64,000 nt of DNA from Rhipicephalus microplus (GCF_043290135.1 NC_134702.1:85728317-85792316), one strand, 5' to 3'. Positions 43,173 to 56,689 are shown, counted from the stretch's first letter. Numbers and translations: made by a program. Notes: a model not told the origin generated them from the sequence alone.

Positions 43173-43205
43173 GATTACCTCGAAGACGTTGTCTTCGAGG
43201 TAATC
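43173..43205. repeat. Perfect 15 bp-armed hairpin at a LINE junction
   Basis: GATTACCTCGAAGAC (43173-43187), loop GTT, complement at 43191-43205. LINE-A coding is recognisable up to here and not after it, so the hairpin marks a breakpoint. Confidence 0.9.
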
Positions 43206-43289
43206 AAGTCAAAACGACACAATTCGTCGTTTGCGCCGCATAACGAACAGGCCAAGTGGTATGCGGGAAAGCTGCGCTATCTACCTCGA

Positions 43290-44653
43290 ACAGGCGTACG
43301 TGATCAGTCGAATTGAACATGTTATTGCAAGGGCCCTCAATGAGTTAATTGACAAAAAAATTCTGACCAGATCGCAACATGATTTTAGAAGGGAATATTC
43401 TACAGTCACACAACTAGTCACTGTCATTCATAGTTTTGTTTCTGCTATTGGTAATAGAAATAAATCGATTAAATTTTTTTTGGATTTGAGCAAAGGTTTC
43501 GATTAGGTAACTCATTACAAACTAATATTTAAGCTAGGACGACATGGTATTTCCGAATTTCTTGTTTTTTGGATAGCTGAATACCTAAGTAATCACGAGC
43601 AGTTCGTAGATATAGGTGGTAACCACTCTTCCTGTCTGCCAGTCACTTCTGAAGCACCGCAGAGAAGTTTATTGGGTCCTTTGTTGTTCTTCCTGTACGT
43701 CAATAATATTGTTGATGCTGTTAAACCAAATGTCCGAATAAGGCTATTCGCCGATGTTTGTGTATTGTTTAAGGAAGTCACCCGCGTTAGTGACCAAGAT
43801 GACTTAATCGTAAGCCCCAGTCGCATTTTCTAATGACGCTCCCATTGGGTAATGACCTTGAATGTAGAAAAAAAGTATTCTTTTACCGATGTTCCCAAAG
43901 AAAACATTCCTATATTATAACTATATGCTGGACTCCTCTTAACATAAAGAAGTCACTAACTACAAATATTTAGGTGTCACAATTTGCAATAGCCTTTCCT
44001 GGAACTTTCACGTTCAAAACATATCTTCCTCTGCGTTCAGAGAACTGTGCTTTCTTAAATACAAACTTAAACATGTTACAGTCTCTGTTAAACTTCTTGT
44101 GTGGTATTACTTAATTCGACTGAAGCTCGAGTACGCCTGCATTGCATGAGACCCCTGCACACATTGTAGACAATCCGACTTGTTTACAATAGGTTTTGTT
44201 CTTTCGACTCACCAACTGAACTGATGCAGTTGAATGAAATCCCCAATCTTGTACCGCGTGAAAAAAATGCAGCGTGACTTTTTGTCACAGCAACTTAGTT
44301 ATATATACTAGCACTCGATCAGGCAGCATGTTTGAATCCACTATTCATGAGGCCTGCTCGCCAACATCGCCCAAACGCCCTAACCCCCTATTTCGCCCGA
44401 ACTGACCAATTGAAATATTCTTTTTCCGCGCACCGTTAATGATTGGGACAACTAACACACTATCAATTTTTTTGCAGACTTGTATTGCATAATGTGGGTC
44501 ACTTCAAAATGTATGCTAGAGACTGTCGAGTTAGACTAAAAAAAGGTTTTTATTGTGTTTTGCTTACTCTGTATGGGACGTTTGCCTGCAGTATGTATAA
44601 ATAAACAAATAAATAAATAAATAAATAAATACACAAATAAATAAAAAATAAAT
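43290..44653 (+). pseudogene. LINE-B: Jockey/CR1-type reverse transcriptase with A-rich tail
   Basis: RT motifs in order: HVIARALNELIDKKILTRSQ, IKFFLDLSKGFD, EFLVFWIAEYLSNHEQFVDI, GPLLFFLYVNNIVDA, RLFADVCVLF. The active-site box should read FADD; here the second Asp is Val. The frame is broken at the stop after SKGFD and again at 43.83 kb. The 3' end carries GCCTGCAGTATGTATAAATAAA and an (AAAT)n tail (44597-44653). 5'-truncated and probably inserted into LINE-A. Confidence 0.85.
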
Positions 44654-44654
44654 A

Positions 44655-44901
44655 TTGTTTGCAGCTCCTTATCTAAAATGGCTGGTGTTCGAACAGAACA
44701 AGGTCAATTGCATGAATCGCAAGGTGGTCAAGAGGGTGGTTGGCATACCTGTCAACGCGAGCACCGAAACATTCTTCGAGTTGGACCTGCACAACACCCT
44801 GGGCGAACTGATCGTGGCGCACAACATTGCACAATACGAGTGATTGTCTAAGTTCAGGATGGCCAGACATAACATACCACGCAATGCGGGGAGAAGACGA
44901 T
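44655..44901 (+). pseudogene. LINE-A part 2: RT C-terminus
   Basis: Encodes MNRKVVKRVVGIPVNASTET then FFELDLHNTLGELIVAHNIA, the conserved thumb-proximal segment of the same family as part 1. The RT palm is missing between the two parts, so the LINE-B insertion was accompanied by a deletion or the parts come from rearranged copies. It ends at a SINE target duplication. Confidence 0.8.
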
Positions 44902-45140
44902 TGAATAATATTTGGGGTTAAACGTCTCGAAACCACCACATGTGTATGAGGGACGCCATAGTAGAGGGCTCCAGAAATGTACACCACCTGGAGTTCTTTA
45001 ATATGCACCTAATTTTAAGCACACAGGCCTACAGCATTTTCGCCCCCATTAAAAATTCAGCCGCCGCAGCTGGGATTCAATACCGCAACCTGCGGGTCAG
45101 CAGCCGAGTACCTTAGCCACTAGACCACCATGGCAGGGCT
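44902..45140 (-). mobile_element. SINE inserted in LINE-A
   Basis: Reverse-orientation copy with a degraded B box. Flanked by a 13 bp duplication, GGGAGAAGACGAT (44889-44901 and 45141-45153). LINE-A coding resumes after it. Confidence 0.9.
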
Positions 45141-45153
45141 GGGAGAAGACGAT

Positions 45154-45280
45154 GGTTCTGATCCCGGTCCGCGACCGTCTCATCGTCCCGCCGCTCCTCA
45201 AGAACATGCATCCGACCCACCACGTCGGGCGCCGCAAAAAAGAAAAAAGAAAAAAAAGAGCGAGTGACTTTCAAAGAATA
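45154..45280 (+). pseudogene. LINE-A part 3: RT to RNase H connector
   Basis: Encodes IVPPLLKNMHPTHHVGRRKK and a Lys-rich run, then RASDFQ, up to the gypsy-5 insertion at 45281. In this LINE family 'P.NM.P..H..RR' precedes the RNase H domain. Confidence 0.75.
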
Positions 45281-45417
45281 TGTCGGAGCTAACACGGGAA
45301 AGATCCAGCCCTGACAGCGTTCAGTTTTCGAACTCATTTTTTTATTATCGCGCTGCACCCGCCGCGCGGCCCAAATGCCAACTTCTTCCTTGACGAGCGG
45401 CGCATTCAGGCGCTACA
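45281..45417 (-). repeat. gypsy-5 3' LTR
   Basis: TGTAGCGCCTGAATG to AGCTCCGACA on the minus strand, preceded by a poly-G tract. Confidence 0.92.
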
Positions 45418-47111
45418 GGGCTCCCCCCCCCCCCCCGTAGAGCGAGAGCCGTAGGAATCACCAGAGGAGTCGCCCAGTGGACATGCTTGGATGTTGGCAT
45501 CCAGACTTTATATTGAAACCCCGCGGCCGCGAGAGCGGCGATATACGCAGGTTTGAGTCGATCAGTAGCCATGACGTCTTCACGGCCATTGATGTCCAGC
45601 GTGAACGTCTTAGGTGTACGATGGAGTACGTGAAATGGGCCATCATAGGCTGGTGTTAGTGGTGGCCGTATTTGGTCACGCCGAACGAAGACGTGACTGC
45701 AGTCATGCAGATCCTGACTGACGAAGACAGACTGGGGGTGTCAGTCGGCAGGAATCACAGGAGCAAGGTCCCGAAACGTGGTGCGCAGCTCTCGAATGTA
45801 CGTGGAGGCGTCGTGAGTGGAAGGTGGCGATGATGGCTCGAATAATTCTCCTGGAAGACGCAGGGAAACGCCATAGTCTAGTTCGGCTGATGAGCAGCCG
45901 AGATCCACTTTCAATGCTGATCGGATGCCCAGAAGTACGAAAGCGAGGTGGTCGAGCCAACGTTCCCTTGGCTGGTGAGCAGTGAGGGCAGCTTTCAGTT
46001 GTCGATGAAGCCGTTCGACCATGTCATTGGCGGAAGGATGGTAGGCAGTTGTGTGGATGTGTCGAATGCCCAGGATATTGGCAAGTGCGGTGAAAAGGGC
46101 CGATTGAAACTGACGACCGCGATCAGTGGTGACGACAGAAGGGCATCCAAAGCGCGACACCCAGCCGTTTGTGAAAGCCTTGGCAACTGTTGGTGCTGTA
46201 ATGTCGGAAATGGGAAACACTTCCGGCCATCTGGTGAATCGATCCACACATGTCAGCAGGCAACAGACTCCTTGCGATGACGGAAGAGGACCGACGATGT
46301 CGAGATGGACGTGAGAAAACCTTGTGTCTGGAGGCCGAAACGGGTATGTTGTCGTAACAGTGTGACGGTGAACTTTAACGCGCTGGCACTCAAGGTAGGT
46401 TCGCGCCCAGCGTCGGATATCAGCATTGATGCTTGGCCAAAGGAAACAAGATGTGACTAGCTTCTGGGTCACACGAATACCAGGATGGCTCATGCTGGGC
46501 AATAGATCAAACACTGCACGACGAAAATCTGAAGGAACGAAGGGCCGAGGAACACCAGTAGACGTTTTGCACGTTATTAATGAGGTAGAAAATGAGAGCG
46601 GGCACTCCGTGAACGATAGAGACGTGGATGAAGAGCGAAGACGATGCATCTCAGGATCATTGCTTTGGGCAGCTGCTAGCTCTTCTATGTCTAGTGGTGG
46701 CTGGGTCGACAAGGCGTCGATGCGGGATAGTGCATCAGCAGCAGCATTTTCCAGCCCATGTACGTGTCTGAGATCCACAGTGAACTTGGAAATAAAGCAT
46801 AGTTGACGAATCTCCCGTGCAGTATAATTGCTGTGATTGCGATGGAAGGCAAACGTCAGGGGCTTGTGGTCTGTAACGACGTAAAAGTTCCGGCCCTCCA
46901 ATAAATGACAAAAATGTTTGATGGCGAGGTATACCGCGAGGAGTTCTCGGGCAAATTTACTGTATTTTGCCTCTGGTGGCTTCAGTTTTTGCGAGAAAAA
47001 CCCAAGGGGCTGCCAACCAGATACGTGCCGCTCGAGAACAGCGCCAACTGCCACGCTTGATGCATCGGTGATGAGAAGAATTGGGGCATCAGGGACGGGG
47101 TGTATGAGCAT
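45345..47111 (-). pseudogene. gypsy-5 RNase H and integrase
   Basis: One frame. RNase H starts [15 protein letters not shown] and has [11 protein letters not shown] and AADALSR. Integrase follows: [20 protein letters not shown], then the zinc Cys pair reads TYLECQRVK (first Cys is Tyr), then the intact triad motifs [20 protein letters not shown] and [14 protein letters not shown] at 45741-45743 ends the frame early, after which the expected C-terminal sequence (HDCSHVFVRRDQIRPPLTPA) continues in frame to 45345. Confidence 0.9.
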
Positions 47112-47171
47112 GGTAGCGTCTGCCAGAACCTTATTGGCAGTGCAGAAGGCAGATGCAGCGTCCTTGGGCCA

Positions 47172-48510
47172 CTACAGTGGCGCAGCTGGGTCTTTCTTTT
47201 TAGCCAATAGGTCGGTCAAGGGCTTTAGGAATGTGGCGCACTTTGGAAGAAAGCGGCGATAGAAGTTTAGTAGGCCCGGAAATTCTCGGAGTCTCTTCAG
47301 TGAAGTCGGGGGTGGAAAGTCTTGAATAGCCTTCACTTTGCTGGCGAGTGGTTGGATACCCTTTGGAGTGACAAGGTGGCCTAGGAACTCTATTGTAGCG
47401 ACGCCGAAGAGGCACTTATTGGGATTAATTACGAGGCCGTAATCATCCAGGTGGTGGAACAGGGTGCGCAGGTGGGCTTCATGCTCAGGGCCGGATGAGC
47501 TTGCTACAAGGAGGTTATCAAGGTAGGCAAATACGAAATCGAGACCTCGCGTAACCTCGTTGATAGTGCGCTGAAAGGTCTGTGCAGAGTTGCGCAATCC
47601 AAAAGGCATCCTCACATATTCAAACAGACCGAATGGGGTTGGGATGGCCGTCTTCGGAATTTCGGCGGGTTCTACAGGAATCTGATGGTAATCCTTCACT
47701 AAGTCAATCTTAGAGAAGATTGTGTACCCAGCCAAATTTGATCTGAAATCCTGTTTGTGAGGAAGTGGATAGCGGTCTGGTAAGGTGTGGGCATTGATAG
47801 TGCGGTAATCCCCACATGGTCTCCAGTCGCATGGATCTTTCTTCGGCACCATGTGGAGTGGCGACGCCCAGTTACTGGAGGAAGGCCACACAATGCCCAG
47901 TTCAAGCATGTGCTCAAACTCACGGCGGGCGATGGCGAGGCGTTTTCCAGATAGTCGACGGGGTCGTGTAAAAACGGGAGGTCCAGTGGTCACAATGTGG
48001 TGAGTGATGGAATGCTTCACCGGTGACTCTCTGGTGTGCGGCTTCGTGATGCTGGGAAAGTCGGCGAGTATTTTTGCATACGACGAAGCAGGTGTGAGAG
48101 CTCGCAGTCCCGTTGGCGAGGAAGTACAGAGTACATCGTTGATGGAGAGGCGGGGGTTGAGATAAATGAGGCGATGATCATGCATGTCCCCAGCAAGGTT
48201 GAAAAAACTGAGAAAGTCAGCTCCAAGAACAGCTTGCGAGACGTCAGCGAGGATGAAAATCAAGCGGAACGTACGGCGTAGTCCAAGGTCAAGTGTAAGA
48301 GAGCGTTGGCCGTACGTGCGAATGGCGGAATTGTTGATCGCTCGGAGTGGGCAGGTCTGTTCGTTGTGACGGCGATCTGCACACGAGGCCGGGATGACGC
48401 TAACCTGGGCTCCTGTGTCGACTAGGAAGTAAGCGCCAGTGATCTTATCAGAAATATAGAAAAGGCGGCATGACTTTCGACCAGTACCACTTGCCGCCGT
48501 CAGTGGCCGG
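47172..48510 (-). pseudogene. gypsy-5 protease and reverse transcriptase
   Basis: Protease: [19 protein letters not shown] and [83 protein letters not shown], then the catalytic box [11 protein letters not shown], where the second Asp of YxDD is Asn. RT should therefore be inactive. A TAG at 47172-47174 closes the frame, but RNase H continues in the same frame 21 codons on. Confidence 0.9.
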
Positions 48511-49380
48511 TCGTCGCATTTCACGACCAGGAGCACGGGCGAGTGCACTTGCGAGCAGAGGCACCGAATCGGTGGTGGTACCAGCACACGGTTGAGGATG
48601 AAACGTCCCGCGGCGCGTCGGGTGGCCGAAGTCCGGAGAACGTGGGGGCGTCGAGGAGCGACTGTGTATCTGAAACCTGGATGACGGTCGACGATGCAGA
48701 GGTACAAAGTCATCGAGGCGCCTGACAAGGGCGTCCAAACGGTTATCGATGCTCGCGAGCGCCGGGTCTGCAGCGGTGGCCGGTGGCGGTGTGGTAACGG
48801 CGTTGAGGCTATGTGCCCGCGAGTAGTCCGCCAATCGGTAAGCCATTTCAGCGAGTGTGTCTACTGGGACATCTCCTGCAGCTACGAGGACTGGGACCAT
48901 GCTCTGCGGTAAGCGCTGGAGGAACAACTCACGTAACAGCTTCTCCTCTTGAGGGGCGGAGGGGCCGCCAAGGAGCTGGCGCATGCGTCGCAGGAGCTGT
49001 GATGGGCGACGGTCACTGAGCTCTGTAGCCGTGATGAGCTGTTGGATTCTGCTTTGTTCGGACTCCGACTTGCGGGAAATGATAGCTGCCTTCAACGTGT
49101 CGTAGGGATGGCTCGGTTGCGGCGACGCTAAAATATCAGCTAAGTTGTCGGCTACGTCCGGAGGTAAGCAGGATACCAGATGCCAGTGCCTGGTCTGTTG
49201 GCTGGTGATTTGCCGTAGACGGAAGTGCGCCTCGACCTGCAGAAACCATGTGCTGGGGCTGTTGAACCAAAATGATGGCAGGTTGACATGTTGAATCGCA
49301 GCGACTGCAGCACCGCTAGGTCTGGCGTCTTCTTGATCGTCAGGACCAGTAGGATTGATGGCAGAGCCGGCGGGATCCAT
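48448..49380 (-). pseudogene. gypsy-5 gag
   Basis: I take the ATG at 49380 (MDPAGSAINPTGPDDQEDAR) because the longer open frame runs back into the LTR. Capsid motifs: PSFWFNSPSTWFLQVEAHFR, HWHLVSCLPPDVADNLADIL, LRELFLQRLPQSMVPVL. The family's CWYHxxFGxxAxxCxxPC zinc-like motif is present near 48530-48590 ([14 protein letters not shown]) but in another frame, so two small indels separate gag from protease. Confidence 0.85.
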
Positions 49381-49425
49381 GCGGGATGATCGGGGCTGTG
49401 TGTTCTTTATCGGGTCACCATTAAC

Positions 49426-49563
49426 TGTCGGAGCTAACACGGGAAAGATCCAGCCCTGACAGCGTTCAGTTTTCGAACTAATTTTTTTTATTATCGCGCT
49501 GCACCCGCCGCGCGGCCCAAATGCCAACTTCTTCCTTGACGAGCGGCGCATTGAGGCGCTACA
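49426..49563 (-). repeat. gypsy-5 5' LTR
   Basis: 138 bp, same ends as the 3' LTR. The internal side continues GTTAATGGTGACCCGATAA: TGGTGACCCGAT is a plausible primer-binding site, tRNA not identified. Confidence 0.92.
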
Positions 49564-50400
49564 AATATATGGCAACAGCGACGAGGCGGCGTACGTGGAC
49601 GCTGCGCAATACCCAAAGAGAAGGCGTGCTCACGTGACCGCAGTTGTGAATAGCACGGGAAAATAAAGCACCTAGAACTGGGGCTTTAGGGCAAATGCAT
49701 CGTTGAGCACCATGGTGCGTACAGAACACACAGAGACGGCCGAAGAGGCGGCGATTGCGCTCTCACTGGCTGCTGGTCGCGCAACCGGAGGCTGCGGGCG
49801 TTCTCAGCAACTCGCAAGCTCCTGAGCTTGTGGCTTCGCGCGTGGTCGCATCTCGTGTATGGCGGCCCGCATACGTCAATCACGTTATGGCAATAAGGAC
49901 GGCGGTGAGCTTCGAGAAGCGATTGCCTCGGAGTCTCCGTCTTCGTATTTTAAAACTGATAATGCGACGGTCTTTGTACCCCGGCTCACACCAGCGTCCC
50001 CCTCGCAGGCAACCAGGCGGCCCACACCGCGGCTCGAGATCTCACTCATCGAGCCGCGGTCCATTCGGTGGCCGCCTTTACCTCCGAGAGCGGGGCGATG
50101 ACATTATCAACACAACAGCTACAACCAGAATGGCCATGGGGTGATCGCCTGACCACATTAAACGACATTACACAACATTACCGACTAAACAGACCCAAGT
50201 ACCCACAACCACACAACAAATTGAACAAAAGACAGGCCATAACTGAGATTAATACAAACAAATACGCATGCCAGCCCGGCGAGCCTACGCGTGTGTCATG
50301 CAAACCTATACCCGATGGACGCGTGAAAAGCGCGCGATGGAACGACCACATTGCGGCCCATGCTTCGGGAGTGTGTCGGAAAAAGTAATGTCGCTGCCGC
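49564..50400 (+). pseudogene. LINE-A part 4: RNase H and C-terminus
   Basis: RNase H begins DEAAYVDAAQYPKRRRAHVT and continues, after a stop, with VRTEHTETAEEAAIALSLAA. Later come GDRLTTLNDITQHYRLNRPK and HNKLNKRQAITEINTNKYAC, the C-terminal region of the same LINE family. Several stops and frame changes. When gypsy-5 and one AATA are removed, part 3 reads straight into this part. Confidence 0.85.
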
Positions 50401-52037
50401 CACTCCCTTCGCGATGCATGTTAGGCAGGGATGAACTCCGAAGCCAATTGCTGATGCTAAAGCAGCAGCGACCGCAGCCGCTGTAACTGCTGCGTGAATC
50501 GCTACGTGAACCAGCTACGTGAAATGTAACACCACGACTCCTTTAGTGAGTTCACTCGTATAAGTATATGCCCTGCCTTACGCAATCAAATACCTTTCAC
50601 AGATCTAGGAAATAAAAAGTGGTGTATTGCTTATGCTCCATGTTCTCAGTAATTTTATTCTTAATTAAAATTAGCACTGACCTTGCTGAGTTTTCTTCAG
50701 AAAGCCCAACTGAGACATAGAATGGCTTAATTAAAAACAAAACAAAAAAGTTTCAAGCCTGCATAATATGAATCCTTTGAAGACACGTGGAAATATTGGC
50801 AATACGAAAATGGGTTGATAGTTTGATATTTTCATTCGATCGCTACGTTTTTCTTCAGCATACTGACAACGCCCTCTGCAGAGCAAGCGCCTCTCACATG
50901 TTGTGCTAATCAGTACTTGGCTTGCTGCGGCCATGCTATTGCTTCGCGGGGCTGCCTATGTATATTGGACATATATTGGACATTGTAAATATCGCGATTC
51001 AATTATTATGAAAAAACAACACTTCACATTCGGTGCCCGAGACGCACCACTAGAGGCGATATAGACGTAGTGGGACGATGTGAAAAGTACTGCCTCTCTA
51101 CGAATGTCGCAGATGGTGTCACTGGGCCCTTGAAGATTCTTTGATGCCAAAAAAACTTGGAAGAAAATTCACACAACTTATAGTTACAGACTTTTTTGCA
51201 GAACAGAAGCAGACCTGAATGTTACAAAAAAGAAAACACGTTAAAAAGAAGCGTTCTACAGATTGGCGCTACGGGATTCGGTGAAGCTCGTGGTGCCTAA
51301 CACCCTAACCCTGTTATAAAACATATGCAACACCAGGGCTGGCTCTTATTACCTCTATCCTCTGCCTTAACACTACCGCCAGTGAATAATTATCGCTTGT
51401 AAGCTCCGTACGCGCACGTTTTGAACTAAGCGTTAAGGCCAATACCGTAACGAAGAAGCATAATGCTGCAGCTTTCTGGTCAATCGCGGACGTTCTAAAT
51501 AATTTTTAGCTCAAGTGATATAGACGACAGGGCCAGCGACGGCCAGAGGAAGGTCCTGGTGTACACAAGACGCGCTTTTTTATTCCCCAAGTCCGTGTGC
51601 TCTCTTATTAACTAGTGTTCTTGCGGGACGCATACCACGCTCTTGTGGGCCACGTTCGAAGCTGATGAGCGTCTCTTGCAGGCGGGATAATTGCATTTCT
51701 AGTTCTAACAAGCTACTATACTGAACGTGTGCATTGCCCTCACCCGCACAAGGACCGTGGTGAAGTCTATACCTCGTGAGATATCCCACACAAACAAACA
51801 TGTAGCTTTTGAAATGTCGAAGCGAAGAATGGGTGGAACTGTTTCGCCCGGGTTGTAGAAGCAGGAACCGGGGAACTCCAAAGGCGTCTTTCTTGGATCT
51901 CCCGTGACAAAGCTGTGTCCTGGTTTTCCACGCCCTAACCTACGTCTGCTTGAACCAGAGAGCGAATGCGCGTTTCAAGTAACCAGAGCGGCAGCTTAGC
52001 AGGAGCCCGTGACGGCCTGACAACGCAGCCGAAGCTG
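50401..52037. other. Unclassified, no gene recognised
   Basis: No SINE, LTR or protein motif supported on either strand. A 73-codon frame at 51580-51801 (minus) has a Leu/Gln/Arg-rich stretch but nothing to identify it. Confidence 0.4.
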
Positions 52038-53090
52038 GCATGGATTTATGGATGGATTGATATGGCTGTACCCTTTAGATCGGGCGGTGGCTAACGCCAC
52101 CAAGCCGTAATACTTAGTGAAACGAAAACTAGATTTATTTTTTCTTTAAATAGTGAGATTGAGGACACGTACTTTGCCGTGAAGGGTTTAATTTTCGCTC
52201 GTGTCTTGACTTTAGCCACCAATCAGATAACCTCCTTCCAGTTGATTCTACCCGCTTAAAGCCTATTTTGCCCTCCCTGTCCCTAAACCCCAGTGCTTCG
52301 AAAAACTCTGCGCCATCAATATGAACTACAGGGTGAAGGCCTTTAAAGATTATTATCAAGTGTTCAGCAGTTTCTTCTTCCTCTCCACATGCACTGCATA
52401 CCGTGTCTACCCCTTCGTAGTTGGCCCGATATGTCTTGGTTCGCAATACTCCCGTCTTGGCCTCAAACAGTAGAGAACTACCCCGAGTATTATCATAGAT
52501 CCTTTCCTTGGCAATTTCCTGCTTAAAAGTTCGATAGATCTCTAGTGCGGACTTCTTAATCATGCCAATTCTCCACATATCGGTCTCAGCTTCCTTCACC
52601 TTCTTCTTAACCGATAATTTTTTTTGGTTTAGCCCCCTGCTGTTTTCTAAGCATTCACCAGACAATTTTCTGGTTCGATTCCTTCATTTTGTACCGATAT
52701 TCTTCATGTACAAGTAGCTGAATACCTTCCTAGCCCAACGCTGCTCCCCCATTTCTCTCAATCACTTCTCAAACATTATCTTGCCGCTATAGCTTCCGTG
52801 CCCTCAAATGATGTCCATCCCATATCACCTTGTACTCTTTGATTTGGTGTATTCCCGTGAGCTCCTAAGGCAAGCCAACACATTCCACGTTGCTTAATTT
52901 CTGATGTTGCTTGAACTTCTGATCTCAGGCACACGACCGCATTGCCGAACATCAGACCAGGAACCATGACCTCTTTCCATATTTCTCCCACAACCTCATA
53001 CCTATTGTAATTCGAAAGTGCCCTGTTTTTCATCACCGCTTCATTCCTGTTACCTTTAGTCGTCACGTATATTTCGTGTTCACTTAGGTA
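52038..53090 (-). pseudogene. 5'-truncated LINE with zinc motif and 3' hairpin (LINE-E)
   Basis: 52776-53066 encodes FNRALxxYNRYE-like sequence (ALSNYNRYEVVGEIWKEVMV, LALGAHGNTPNQRVQGDMGW). 52135-52665 encodes EIYRTFKQEIAKERIYDN, then TVCSACGEEEETAEHLI, a Cys-rich end, and RRLSDWWLKSR. A frameshift lies at about 52.7 kb. The 3' UTR on the minus strand carries a stem-loop GGTGGC-GTTA-GCCACC (52086-52101) and ends in an ATCC-type tail. Confidence 0.8.
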
Positions 53091-53102
53091 CTCGGCCCCA
53101 TT

Positions 53103-54905
<1,803 letters not shown>

Positions 54906-56095
54906 AATTTTTTCTTTGGAGGCATCTGTGCTGCCAGCGCTGACACCATGGCACAGCGCACCAGCACCATGACAATCTCTTGCTCTTCGCTTGAATCGAA
55001 CTCCTTGACGCTGTTGGGAACGCTGTGCGAGAACAGATGAAAGCAATAATTGAGGCACGTTTGGTTTGCTCCGCTCACTCAGCTGGCCGCGATTGGCTGA
55101 TCGGCGCTGGTCTCCAGAGTTCTCGCTGATGACGAGATCCGGACGTGACTCTCCGGTTTAGTGACTTCCGGTCGCTCGCATGCAGCGTCTGACGGTGTGA
55201 ACATCAGCCGCTTTTTGATCGCCAGTCGTGAATTGTCGCGCCACCGCTGCTAGTCGCCGGTTTGTTCTGAAATATTTATTGTCACAAACGTCAATAACAC
55301 TCAACATAATATTTTCTTGTTAGATATACAATAATGATGATGACAAAACACACGCTATTTACATGAACATGGATATAAGATTACGTTGAAAGATCGATGG
55401 TTGACACAAACACAACCATGAAAAGTCGCCCGTGTGTGTGGGGGGGGGGGGTTAGAAAAAGTGGGTAACGATTTAGAGTACCAGGTACTCTACTATGGGA
55501 GAGCATAAGCTGTCCCTACTATGGGAGAGCTTAAAGCCGTCTCCAAAAAGTCGCCCGTGTGCACAATACGGAGCATTCCCCCCGCACGCCCAACGAGTTT
55601 ATTGCGATAACTTTTTCGGGTGACATAGTGCTCCAAGTGCATCTTAGTGTTACTCAATTTCCTTAGTAAGCCTCTAATTGGAGGCAAAATTCTTCGTAGA
55701 TTCAGTCACCCCTACTCGTTTCTGTGTGTTGTTTCGTCGGGAACAACTATCTTTTAATATAGATCTAACGTAGCATGTTTCCGCCGTCTTGTTAGGGGCA
55801 AAAGCTGGCTTCGCTTCTGCTAGCAAGGCATTGCGGGAGCTTCCACTCCAGCGATTTTTCTTTAATCCTTCTTCATTAGTGTTCACCATGTGTCAAATAT
55901 AAAGTTTTACAACGTTGCCAGTTGAGTAACGCACACCCCACTTGCTCTTGTGTAGTACCATTTATGTTCTTATAGGGAACCGTTTATTACACTACTCATT
56001 TCCTTGCATTTTCTTTCATTTACATCTGTTAACAGCACCAACTGAGCCCAAACACTCGCTTTTTTATGTAAGTTCTGAAGCTTCTAGGGGGCGCT
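54906..56095. other. Unclassified region with weak DNA-transposon hints
   Basis: A short minus frame (54848-55078) and a GGTGTGAACATCAGCCGC stretch at about 55195 recall Harbinger-type ends, but no second end or transposase motif was found. Small tandem duplications (ctactatgggagagc twice; gtcgcccgtgtg twice) lie at 55430-55560, next to a G run at 55441-55451. No gene recognised. Confidence 0.35.
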
Positions 56096-56099
56096 CCAG

Positions 56100-56689
56100 G
56101 AACATAATTGTGGAGGAAAGGGGAAGTGTTGCTACCTTGGAAACCGGTTTTATCTAGGGACCTTAGTATGAGGAGCGCCTCCTCTATAGAGGAGGCGTTG
56201 GTCCGGAACAGGCGGCTGATTTGATGGGCCTTTCGCAACTCAGCATACTAATTGTGTACTCCCAAGGAAGGCCGCAAAGCAATGATTGGAGGATCAGTGC
56301 TCGCTTGTAAACAGAGCGGAATAGTGCGTCCTACTTCTCGTGGTTGCGAGGCAAGCGGAGGTAAAGGATATCGTAGAGGATTCGTTTGATTACAAATGCG
56401 TGAGCCAAGCGGAGGGAGTGCTGACCGTGAAGGCCGCAACGTTTCATGGTGACCCGCCGAATCATACTGCTAACCTGCTCGCAAGTGCGCCGAAGACGCG
56501 CAATGGAGAGCCAGGATGCATAGAAGAGGAGACGCAGAGGCCCGATGTGCAGAGTTATGTGGCAACTGGTGTCGGGCCATATGACAGAGATATCTGAGGT
56601 TGCGGTGGAGATGAGACCGAGAGAAGAAATGTTTTGATAGCTGAGCACCGTAGGCCGCAAAATAAGGCGTAGATACCCACAATAACTCT
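56100..56689 (-). pseudogene. LINE-C (LINE-A-like) RT C-terminal part
   Basis: Minus frames encode VSSMIRRVTMKRCGLHGQHS, RLAHAFVIKRILYDILYLRL and AELRKAHQISRLFRTNASS, the RT thumb and connector of the LINE-A type. Broken by stops and a frame change. It continues upstream (higher coordinates) after a foreign insert. Confidence 0.7.

Larger units (their letters stand above)
45281..49563 (-). mobile_element. Complete Ty3/gypsy element (gypsy-5, Mag-like), 4283 bp
   Basis: LTRs of 137 and 138 bp (45281-45417, 49426-49563) begin TG and end CA. An AATA duplication flanks the element (45277-45280, 49564-49567). Gag, PR, RT, RNase H and IN lie in one minus-strand order. The long C run at 45422-45437 is a G-rich polypurine tract on the element strand. 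The LTRs look nearly identical apart from one T-run length change and two substitutions, so this insertion is younger than gypsy-3. It splits the RNase H of LINE-A. Confidence 0.93.
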
